Positions 27,583-35,562 of a stretch of DNA of 64,000 bases are shown here, piece by piece (within the stretch, counting starts at the first letter, position 1; every line of letters starts with the position of its first letter). The notes under the pieces are model-generated. The model was given only the letters and a program-made list of their open reading frames with translations, searched no databases and was not told the DNA's origin. This DNA comes from Caldilineaceae bacterium (GTDB lineage: Bacteria; Chloroflexota; Anaerolineae; Caldilineales; Caldilineaceae). Made by a program: the position numbers and the translations under genes. The stretch covers positions 303,300-367,299 of the forward strand of contig JAPKMW010000001.1 in assembly GCA_026645575.1 (NCBI GenBank), in the 5' to 3' direction.

Positions 27583-30500
27583 ATGCCCCAAATACAACAA
27601 ACCAATACAACGCCCACAAATTCAATCAAGCGTGTACACGTTGGCTTATTGCTGCTCATCATTCTGGCCGGTTTTACGTTGCGTGTCTGGGGGATCAACT
27701 TTGACCAAGGGCTGGGCAGCCATCCCGACGAACGGAGTACATCCTGTTTCTATGCGGCTGTGTTGCGCCTGCCCACCAGTTGGGACGAATTCTGGGATCC
27801 GCAGCGCAGCCCGTTGAACCCGCTTTGGGATCTCAATGCCCAGCGCGCGCGCAGCTTTACCTATGGTCATTTCCCCTTGTACTTGGGTACGGCTATGGGC
27901 GAGTTGATGCACATGGCTGCGCCGTTGGCGGAGCGCTTGGGGGCTTCGGAAGCCACCGTCGCGCTAATGGCGCGCGCCGATGGCGCTTGTGACGCTATTG
28001 CGGTGGCTGGGCGGCTGCTCATGGCCTTACTGGATACGCTCACCATTTTCTTCCTCTTTTTATTAGGGCGGCGGATCTTTGGTCCAGGCGCCGGGTTGTT
28101 GACTGCTGCATTCTATGCCTTTACGGCCCAAGCGATCCAGTTAAGCCACTTCTTTGCCATGGATCCAGCCAGCACTACCTTTACGGTCCTGGCCGTGTTG
28201 GGCGCCGTGATGATGGTGCAGGAACGCTCCTGGCGCGCCGTCGTCCTCAGCGGCATTGCCGCCGGACTGGCGATTTCCTCGAAATTTAGCGCCCTGCCGA
28301 TTTTGGGCGTGCCGATTGTGGCAGCCATTCTGATGCTTTGGCAGGAGCAGACCGCCAGCCGGCTCGCCGGGCGAGTGGCGGATGCCCGACTACAATTGCG
28401 GGCGCTGCTTGCCATTCCGCTGATGCTCGTGTTGGCGGTGGTCGCTTTTGCTGTGACCAGCCCCTACGCCATTCTCGACTGGGAGAGCTTTATCCGCGCC
28501 ACGTTGGTCGAACAGGGACGGATGGTGCGCGGCATTGCTGATATGCCCTTTACCCGCCAATATCGCAATACAACGCCTTATCTCTATTTCTTGCAACAGC
28601 AACTGGCCTGGGGTTTGTGGTGGCCGCTGGGGGCGGTGGCGGCGCTGGGCGCCCTCCATGCGCTAATGATCTTACTCTACGCCATCGGCCTGTTGCTCTA
28701 CAATCGCCTTGTTGAAGTAGGCCAACGCGCCGGTCGCCTGCTGACCGATAGCCAGGTCGCCTATGTCGTGGTCTGGAGTTGGATCATCCCCTATTTTGGC
28801 CTCACGGGCGCCTTTCTTGCCAAATTTAACCGCTATATGAGTCCCTTGCTGCCCTTTGTGCTGCTCTTCGCCGCCGGGTTGATCTGGCAATTGTGGTGGG
28901 CATGGAAGCAAGGACAGGGCGACAGGCGACAGGAGACAGGTGACAACGAGATCGGCGCGGTACGCACTTCGGGGATGCGACGTTTTGGCGCTTTTGTCTC
29001 TTCGTCGTTGGCAGTACTTTTGACGCTAGTCGGCATTGGCGGTGGGCTGTTCTGGTCGCTGGCCTATGTCAACGGCGTCTATAACCACGAGCATACGTGG
29101 ATTACGGCCAGCCGCTGGATCTATCAGAATGTGCCGAGCGGATCGATCATTCTTTGGGAACAGTGGGATGATGCCTTGCCCAAGACGGTGCCGGGGGAAC
29201 CGGGGATGGACATGGGCAGCACGGGACTGCGCAACATCGACTGGGGGCCTTATGAAGAGGATACCGCTGAGAAGTATGAAATCATGAAGGCCAAGCTGCG
29301 CGAGGCGGATTATGTGGTCTATTCCTCCAAACGCATCTATGATAGCGTCGATGAACTGCCCGAACGCTACCCCATGACCAATCGCTATTACCAGGCGATG
29401 TGGAGCGGAGAACTGGGTTTTGAGCTGGTGCAGGAAACCACCTCGCCGCCACGTCTCTTTGGCTTTGTCTTTGACGATCGCCACGCTGACGAAAGCTGGA
29501 GTCTCTACGACCATGCCCAGGTCTCGATCTTTAAAAAAGTGCGCGATCTCAGTGACGCCGAATATGATGCCATCTTTGCCGGCACCTGGGAAGGCGCCAT
29601 TCCCTGGTATGTGGGCGAGGGGTCGCCCTTAAGCCCGTTTCTTAACGCCATTGGCTTGGGTGGTACACAGGAGAGTGAAAGCCGTGGCTTGATCAACCGC
29701 ATTATCGCCATGGTTTCGGAAAATTATAGCGCCCCTCAGCAACCGCCGCTGGAAGAGCGCAAGTCGCTTATGGTCGAGCCGCCGCTGGAACAGTTGCCGG
29801 TGGTTGACAATTACCGCTGGAATGAGGTCGCTAGCGAGAATACCTGGCTAGGGGTGATCTGGTGGTGGCTGGTGGTGGCTTTGCTGGGCTGGGTGGCATG
29901 GCCCTTTGCCTTCTGGCTCTTTCGCCCCCTGCGTGATCGCGGCTATTTCCTGAGTCGCGCCTTGGGGTGGCTGCTGGCGGCCTGGCTCTTGTGGATCTTA
30001 GCTAGCTTCCAATTGGCGATGAACTCAGTCGTCAATGCCTGGCTGGCCGTGGCAGTGCTGGCTGTTTTGGGGGTGGCTGCGGCGTTGGCCCAAGCTCGCA
30101 CCTTGCTTCCCTTTCTGCGTGAACGCTGGCCTTTGTTGCTCTTTGGCGAGCTGCTCTTTGCCGCGGCCTTTCTCTTTTTTGTCCGCCTCCGCATGGGCAA
30201 TCCTGACATTTGGCAGCCCTGGTTTGGCGGCGAGAAGTTTATGGAATTCGCCTTTCTTAACGGCATCCTGCGCAGCCCCTACTTCCCGCCGGTGAACCCC
30301 CACTTTGCCGGCGGCTATATCAACTATTACTACTTTGGCATCTATCTGGTGGCCTATCTGATCAAGCTTACCGGCATCTACGCCGAAGTTGCCTTCAACC
30401 TGGCGATCCCGACGCTCTTTGCCCTTACAGTCAGCAATGCCTTTGCCGTCGCCTATTCGGCGGTACGGGTTGTGCTACCCTCGCCTACCTTCCCCCGAAA

Positions 30501-32721
30501 GGGGAGGAATGCTGGTCGCGCTGAGGGCCATCTGGCGGCGGAGAAGGCTGCTGATGGCGATGGTCGCTCCCTTCCTGTTGCGGAGATCTGGGGTGGGACG
30601 CCGTTACCCGCTGCCCAAGAAATCACCGACAAAGAGATCATTGCAACACCCGTGGTCGCCGCAGAAGCAATGTCCGGAGGACAAGACGAGCCATCGACCA
30701 TCAAACCGCATGCACTCCAACCCGTGATGGAACAAGCCAATACCCCTACGCCATCAGCCACTGACGACGTGGATGCCCACAACACGCAACACGAATCATG
30801 TACCACGAATCACGAATCACAAATCACAAATCACGCACCTCATTGGCGCTACGGCCTCTTCGCCGCGCTCCTCGGCCCGCTCTTTGTGGCAATTTTGAGC
30901 AACCTGGAGGGCTTTGCCCAGGTGGTGCGCAACCTAGCGCGCCTGAGTACCAGTTCTTTTCAAAGTAATCATAGTGTGGTGCAGGCGCTGGTTCATGCCG
31001 GCAGCGGCTTGCAACAGGTGTGGGAAACCGGTCAACCTCTGCCGCCCTATGACTTCTGGGGGCCAAGCCGCGTCATTCCGGCCACCATCAACGAATTTCC
31101 CTACTGGAGCTTTCTCTTTGCCGATCTGCACCCCCATCTCATCGGCATTCCCTTTAGCGTCTTCTTCCTCTCGCTGGTCTTAACGCTCTTCTTCGATTTG
31201 GCGAGCGGACCGGAAGTGGGGCGCCGTTTGACTTGGCAGCGGGCGACGGGCTTGCTTTTTCTCTTTGCCCTGTCGTTGGGAACGCTGGCGAGCGTCAATC
31301 TTTGGGAATTGCCCACCTTCCTGGGCTTAGGGGTCCTGGCGCTGGTTGTCGCCCAATACCGGGGGCGGGGGCGGATCAACTGGCCTGTCACCCTTGTGCT
31401 GTCCGCGGTCTATCTGGCCGGCGCCTATCTGCTCTACTGGCCCTTCTTTGCCAATTATGTCAATGTCGGCGCCAGCGGGGTAGGGTTGGTGAAAGAGGGG
31501 GATGACACCGGGTTGTGGCTGTTGATCTGGGGCTTCTTTGGCTTGATCCTGCTCAGTTGGCTCCTCTATACGGCAACCCGTGGCGGAGAGAGCAGCGGCA
31601 GCGGCAGCGAACGTTGGCTGGCGGGAAACTTCCGCTATCTGGATCGTCTACCGCGCTATCTCCACCTACACCGCCTTTGTGTAAGTCAACCAACGCTAGG
31701 CTATCTCGTCACCCTGGCCCTTGTGCCGTTGACGGTGGTTGCAGCGGTTGGCGCCTTTTTGCTTGACCGGACGGTGTTGGCGCTCTGCTTAGCGCCGCTG
31801 GGGTTATGGTGGTTGTTGCTTTGGCGGCGCAGTCGCCAGGCCGATGCTGGTAGCGTGTTAGTGGTGATTCTCGCCATTACTGGGCTGGCGCTTCTGGCCG
31901 GGACCCAAGTTGTCTATCTGAAAGACTTTTTAGCCGGCGGCGATCACTACCGGATGAACACCCTCTTCAAGTTTTTCAATCAAGTCTGGGTGTTATGGGG
32001 CATTGCCGCTGCCATTGCGCTGCCCCGCTTCTGGCATGGCTATATTCTCCAGCAGAATTGGCGTCAACTCCCGTTGCGCACGGCTTGGGGTGTCGTCTTT
32101 ACCTTGCTCTTTGCCGCTGGCTTTTCCTATCTGGTCTGGGGGACGCCGGTGCGGTTGGATCAGCGCTTCCCCGGCTGGCGCCCGCCGATTGGCACGCTCA
32201 ACGGGCTGGACTTTATGCGCGAAGGGGTCTTCTACTGGCCTGACCAGAACAACCCAATTGAAATGCGTCATGATTGGGCCGCCATTCAGTGGATTCTTGC
32301 CAATGTACGCGGCAATGCCATTGTCATGGAAAGTTCGGAAGTGAGCTACTATCGCGAAGCCGGCTCCCGTATTGCCAGCATGACTGGTCTTAGCGGTATT
32401 CGCGGTTTCCACGAAGGCGAACAGCGATATGGGGATGAGGTGGGGCTGCGAGACATGCTCCATCGCGAATTCTGGTCAACGATGGATCTGGTGCGCACCC
32501 AGCAGTTGCTCCAGGAATTGAACGTTGATCTGGTTTACGTTGGCCCACTGGAACACTATTTACACCCAGATGGGGTGCAGAAACTAGCCGTCATGGCGGC
32601 TAACGGTCAACTGACTGCCATCTACACTGATGAGCTTTCCGTGATCTATGCCGTGCCGGGCCGTTTGGCGCAGACGCAGCAGGGTTTTTATGCACCCCTG
32701 GGGCAGACAGCGATGCGATAA
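27583..32721 (+). CDS. Giant membrane protein: GT-C glycosyltransferase fused to a YYY (DUF2298) domain
   Basis: The 1712-residue protein has two halves. Residues ~15-500 form a GT-C/PMT-type polytopic core whose first outer loop carries GSHPDERSTS, the expected Asp-Glu catalytic pair. Residues ~500-750 are largely soluble. Residues ~760-1712 are a DUF2298 (Chlor_Arch_YYY) unit with YYYFG (about 915), LHPHLIGIP (about 1182), HYRMNTLFKFFNQ (about 1456) and VYVGPLE near the end. The same landmarks are found in the next two genes. The fusion implies that YYY proteins act in the same step as GT-C enzymes on the outer membrane face. Odd points: an in-frame period-7 repeat at 28913-28950 (GACAGG units), and an insert at residues ~964-1084 that looks like translated intergenic repeat DNA. 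The start ATG lacks a ribosome binding site. Confidence 0.85.
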   Translation: MPQIQQTNTTPTNSIKRVHVGLLLLIILAGFTLRVWGINFDQGLGSHPDERSTSCFYAAVLRLPTSWDEFWDPQRSPLNPLWDLNAQRARSFTYGHFPLYLGTAMGELMHMAAPLAERLGASEATVALMARADGACDAIAVAGRLLMALLDTLTIFFLFLLGRRIFGPGAGLLTAAFYAFTAQAIQLSHFFAMDPASTTFTVLAVLGAVMMVQERSWRAVVLSGIAAGLAISSKFSALPILGVPIVAAILMLWQEQTASRLAGRVADARLQLRALLAIPLMLVLAVVAFAVTSPYAILDWESFIRATLVEQGRMVRGIADMPFTRQYRNTTPYLYFLQQQLAWGLWWPLGAVAALGALHALMILLYAIGLLLYNRLVEVGQRAGRLLTDSQVAYVVVWSWIIPYFGLTGAFLAKFNRYMSPLLPFVLLFAAGLIWQLWWAWKQGQGDRRQETGDNEIGAVRTSGMRRFGAFVSSSLAVLLTLVGIGGGLFWSLAYVNGVYNHEHTWITASRWIYQNVPSGSIILWEQWDDALPKTVPGEPGMDMGSTGLRNIDWGPYEEDTAEKYEIMKAKLREADYVVYSSKRIYDSVDELPERYPMTNRYYQAMWSGELGFELVQETTSPPRLFGFVFDDRHADESWSLYDHAQVSIFKKVRDLSDAEYDAIFAGTWEGAIPWYVGEGSPLSPFLNAIGLGGTQESESRGLINRIIAMVSENYSAPQQPPLEERKSLMVEPPLEQLPVVDNYRWNEVASENTWLGVIWWWLVVALLGWVAWPFAFWLFRPLRDRGYFLSRALGWLLAAWLLWILASFQLAMNSVVNAWLAVAVLAVLGVAAALAQARTLLPFLRERWPLLLFGELLFAAAFLFFVRLRMGNPDIWQPWFGGEKFMEFAFLNGILRSPYFPPVNPHFAGGYINYYYFGIYLVAYLIKLTGIYAEVAFNLAIPTLFALTVSNAFAVAYSAVRVVLPSPTFPRKGRNAGRAEGHLAAEKAADGDGRSLPVAEIWGGTPLPAAQEITDKEIIATPVVAAEAMSGGQDEPSTIKPHALQPVMEQANTPTPSATDDVDAHNTQHESCTTNHESQITNHAPHWRYGLFAALLGPLFVAILSNLEGFAQVVRNLARLSTSSFQSNHSVVQALVHAGSGLQQVWETGQPLPPYDFWGPSRVIPATINEFPYWSFLFADLHPHLIGIPFSVFFLSLVLTLFFDLASGPEVGRRLTWQRATGLLFLFALSLGTLASVNLWELPTFLGLGVLALVVAQYRGRGRINWPVTLVLSAVYLAGAYLLYWPFFANYVNVGASGVGLVKEGDDTGLWLLIWGFFGLILLSWLLYTATRGGESSGSGSERWLAGNFRYLDRLPRYLHLHRLCVSQPTLGYLVTLALVPLTVVAAVGAFLLDRTVLALCLAPLGLWWLLLWRRSRQADAGSVLVVILAITGLALLAGTQVVYLKDFLAGGDHYRMNTLFKFFNQVWVLWGIAAAIALPRFWHGYILQQNWRQLPLRTAWGVVFTLLFAAGFSYLVWGTPVRLDQRFPGWRPPIGTLNGLDFMREGVFYWPDQNNPIEMRHDWAAIQWILANVRGNAIVMESSEVSYYREAGSRIASMTGLSGIRGFHEGEQRYGDEVGLRDMLHREFWSTMDLVRTQQLLQELNVDLVYVGPLEHYLHPDGVQKLAVMAANGQLTAIYTDELSVIYAVPGRLAQTQQGFYAPLGQTAMR
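28913..28950. repeat. In-frame heptamer repeat (GACAGGN) inside the GT-C/YYY gene
   Basis: About five seven-base units (GACAGGG, CGACAGG, CGACAGG, AGACAGG, TGACAAC) encode a polar linker (KQGQGDRRQETGDNE) just after a membrane helix. Period 7 is not a multiple of three, so unit gain or loss would shift the frame unless three units change together. Confidence 0.8.
30475..30838. repeat. Repeat-derived insert inside the GT-C/YYY gene
   Basis: This ~120-codon stretch interrupts the YYY domain between two membrane segments. It opens with a hairpin (CCTTCCCCC / GGGGAGG) and ends with seven-base units of the CACGAAT/CACAAAT type, translated as alternating NHESQIT-like residues. Neither neighbouring YYY paralogue has this segment. 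It looks like intergenic repeat DNA that became coding. Confidence 0.7.
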
Positions 32722-32811
32722 CGTGTTACGTGTTACGTGATTCGGGATTGGTGATTCGTACAGCGTGATCTGAGCCTGTCGAAGATCACGCTGCACGAAT
32801 CACCAATCCCG
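32722..32811. repeat. Heptamer repeats and 28-bp palindrome between YYY genes
   Basis: Units TTACGTG, TTACGTG, ATTCGGG, ATTGGTG, ATTCGTA run in tandem. The arms 32743-32770 and 32784-32811 pair at 27 of 28 positions around the loop TGAGCCTGTCGAA. Confidence 0.9.
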
Positions 32812-32830
32812 TTTTGAAGCGACGGAATTT

Positions 32831-35440
32831 ATGGCGTGGCAATTCTTCTCCTGGTATTTAGTGGTACAACTGATGACGCTGGCGACGCTGCCCTTGACAT
32901 TGTCGCTCTTTCCCAATCTGCCGGATCGGGGCTATGCGTTTAGCAAAAGCGTGGGCGTGCTGGCCGTGGGCTTTGTCTTCTGGTTAGGCTACAGCTATGG
33001 TCTGGTGCGCAACGAAGCGGGCGGCGCCTGGTTGATGTTGATCGTGGTGGCGGCGATCTGCTGGGGCGTAGGGCGGGCCGTTATCGCCAAGGCGCGCCGG
33101 CGGGGAAACCTGGGGATCAGTTGGTACTATGTCGCCGGCGTTGAGTTGCTCTTTCTGCTGCTCTTCACTGTTTGGGCCACAGTGCGGGCCTATGATCCGG
33201 CGGTCAACCACACCGAAGAGCCGATGGATCTGATGTTTATGTACAGCCTGTGGGGGAGCGCCACTTACCCGCCGCACGATGCCTGGCTCAGTGGCTACCC
33301 GATCAGCTACTACTATTTCGGCTATTGGTTGCTGACAACGGTGGGCCGGTTGGCGGGACAACCGCCTCACATTGGCTATGTGTTGGGGCAGGCTAGTTGG
33401 TATGGGTTGCTCTGGCTGGGCTGTTTTGGTCTGGGCTATAACCTGCTGGCGCGCCGCAACGGTGGCGGTGACGAGCGGGCGTTGGCCGGCGGTCTGCTGA
33501 CCGGTTTGTTGGTGGCGGCGGCGGGCAACTTGCAAACCGTTATGGAATGGCTCTATGCCATTGGTCTCAATGTGACGGCGCCGGCGAGCTGGTTTGGCGT
33601 GCGCAACTTCCCGGAACAAGCGGCACAGACCAGTCTCTGGCATGTCAGCTTTGATCTCTGGTGGTGGCGCCCGGCCCGCGTTCTCAGCGACCGCTGGTTG
33701 ACGGGCGATCATCTGGAAGTGATTGATGAATTTCCCATGTTCAGCTACCTGTTGGGTGATAATCACCCCCATGTGCTGGCTATGCCCTTTGTGATTCTGA
33801 TGATCGCGCTGATCTTTAACCTCTTCTTGCAGCGGCAACGTTTGGCCGGGGTGGGGCAGCCGGCGGTCGCCGCGGCGGATACGGACAAGGTGACGGCGCT
33901 GGTCACGCGCTGGTTGGCTTTTGTGCGCACATTGATGCCCTTTGGCTTGGTCGGCGCTGTCAGCCTGCTGGTGACGGCGAGTGCGTTGGTCTTTCTCAAT
34001 ACCTGGGATTTTCCGCCCTACTGGCTGCTCTTGATGGTGGTGGTCGGCTTGCTGGTGCGCCGGGAGTTGATGCAGGCGCCAACGCTGGCGAACGCCCAAC
34101 GCTGGCGACAAGCCATTCTGGTGGCCCTATTGAGCGGTGGGGCAATGGTGGCGGGGATCGGGCTGCTCTTGTGGCCCTACTTTTTGACGGCGCAAAGTCA
34201 GGCGGCCGGGCTGTTGCCCAATCTCTTTAACCCGACGCGCTTGCCCCAATTCATCGTGATGTTTGCCTTTGCCCTGCTGGGGGTCGGCGCCTTTTTGGGG
34301 GTGAGCGGCCAATGGGTGGCGCAAGGACAAGCGCTCTGGCGCAAAGCGGGGCGTTCATTGGTGACCATCGTAGCGCTGGTCTATGGCGTACCGCTGCTCT
34401 TTTTGGGGATGTGCGCGCTCCTGGTGACGACGCCACGGGGCGCGACGTTGTTGGCCGGTTTACCCTTGCCGCCTGGCGCCGCCAGTTATCTGCCCTTTTT
34501 TATCGAACGGTGGGGCAGTCAGTTTTGGACCTTTCTGTTGGTCGGCGCCTTGTTGACTGTGACGCTCTGGCTGCTCTGGTGCGCCATTGACCGTTTCTGG
34601 GATCAACCGGCGGCGCTCTCGGTTGAACCATCGAGCGGACGCTGGGCGGCCTTACCGACCACCACTCTCTTTGTGCTGCTGCTGGCGGCGCTGGGGTTAT
34701 TGCTGGTCTTTGCACCCGAATTTATCTATCTGCGCGATAACTTCGGGATTCGTATGAATACCGTCTTTAAGTTCTACTATCAGGCGTGGCTGCTCTTTGG
34801 GGTGGTGACGAGTTATGCTATAGTGGTGGCGCTTTCCGAATGGCAACCCTTTGGACGGCAACCAGCGGAAGCAGGACCAACCAATCGGTTGCTCGCCTGG
34901 GGGACGATGGGCTGCGCCGTTTTCTCCCTGGGGTTGGGGCTGCTGGGGTTGATTTACCCGGTTGCCGGCATGTATAGCAAAACCGGGGGCTTTGTTACGA
35001 CGCCAACCTTTGATTCTAGCGCTTATTTGGCCGATAGTGGGTCGGCGGAACTGGCCGCGGTGTTGTGGGTGCGGGCCAATACGGCGCCGGACGCCGTGGT
35101 GGTGGAGGGCAAGGGCAACAGCTACTGGAATCACAACCGCATCAGCACCATGACCGGGCGCCCAACTCTGCTCGGCTGGGAGAGCCACGAAGAGCAATGG
35201 CGTGGCAAAGCCTATGCCGAGATGGCGCAAGGTCGGGTGGCAGCGCTGGAAACCATCTATCGGGGTACAACGGTCGAAGCGATTGATCAGGTTTTGGCCC
35301 AATGGCAGGTCGATTATGTCTATGTTGGCCCAACCGAGCGCCAACAATATACTATCACCGAGGCAAGTGAACAGGTGTTGGCGGCGGCCATGGACATCGC
35401 CTTTGATCAAGGCAATGTGCGCATCTATCAACGCCGATAA
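32831..35440 (+). CDS. YYY-type (DUF2298) polytopic membrane protein, copy 1
   Basis: The 869-residue protein is made of about 18-20 hydrophobic segments. Family landmarks are DRGYAFSKSVG near residue 35, NHTEEPMDLMFM (about 130), ISYYYFGYWLL (about 159), LGDNHPHVLAMPFV (about 308), LNTWDFPPYW, LRDNFGIRMNTVFKFYYQ (about 635) and a soluble C-terminal part with GWESHEEQWRG and DYVYVGPTE. The function of the family is not established; the conserved acidic and His motifs in outer loops resemble GT-C active sites, so a lipid-linked sugar transferase or flippase-associated role is plausible. It is a close paralogue of the next gene, from which only a palindromic repeat separates it. Confidence 0.85.
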   Translation: MAWQFFSWYLVVQLMTLATLPLTLSLFPNLPDRGYAFSKSVGVLAVGFVFWLGYSYGLVRNEAGGAWLMLIVVAAICWGVGRAVIAKARRRGNLGISWYYVAGVELLFLLLFTVWATVRAYDPAVNHTEEPMDLMFMYSLWGSATYPPHDAWLSGYPISYYYFGYWLLTTVGRLAGQPPHIGYVLGQASWYGLLWLGCFGLGYNLLARRNGGGDERALAGGLLTGLLVAAAGNLQTVMEWLYAIGLNVTAPASWFGVRNFPEQAAQTSLWHVSFDLWWWRPARVLSDRWLTGDHLEVIDEFPMFSYLLGDNHPHVLAMPFVILMIALIFNLFLQRQRLAGVGQPAVAAADTDKVTALVTRWLAFVRTLMPFGLVGAVSLLVTASALVFLNTWDFPPYWLLLMVVVGLLVRRELMQAPTLANAQRWRQAILVALLSGGAMVAGIGLLLWPYFLTAQSQAAGLLPNLFNPTRLPQFIVMFAFALLGVGAFLGVSGQWVAQGQALWRKAGRSLVTIVALVYGVPLLFLGMCALLVTTPRGATLLAGLPLPPGAASYLPFFIERWGSQFWTFLLVGALLTVTLWLLWCAIDRFWDQPAALSVEPSSGRWAALPTTTLFVLLLAALGLLLVFAPEFIYLRDNFGIRMNTVFKFYYQAWLLFGVVTSYAIVVALSEWQPFGRQPAEAGPTNRLLAWGTMGCAVFSLGLGLLGLIYPVAGMYSKTGGFVTTPTFDSSAYLADSGSAELAAVLWVRANTAPDAVVVEGKGNSYWNHNRISTMTGRPTLLGWESHEEQWRGKAYAEMAQGRVAALETIYRGTTVEAIDQVLAQWQVDYVYVGPTERQQYTITEASEQVLAAAMDIAFDQGNVRIYQRR

Positions 35441-35540
35441 GAGTCGCGTAGTCCAGAGCCAGTCTGTAAACTTGTGCATCTGTTGCGATCTACTGGTATT
35501 AGAAAGCCGTTGTCTGGACTACGCGACTCTGGACTACTAA
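35441..35540. repeat. Palindromic heptamer-type element between the two YYY paralogues
   Basis: GAGTCGCGTAGTCCAGA (35441-35457) is perfectly complementary to 35513-35529 over 17 bases. The left arm begins at the base after the upstream stop codon. The unit AGTCCAGA is shared with the element at 16839 and with a remnant near 60379. Confidence 0.9.
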
Positions 35541-35562
35541 GTTTGGGATAAAAACATTTAAC

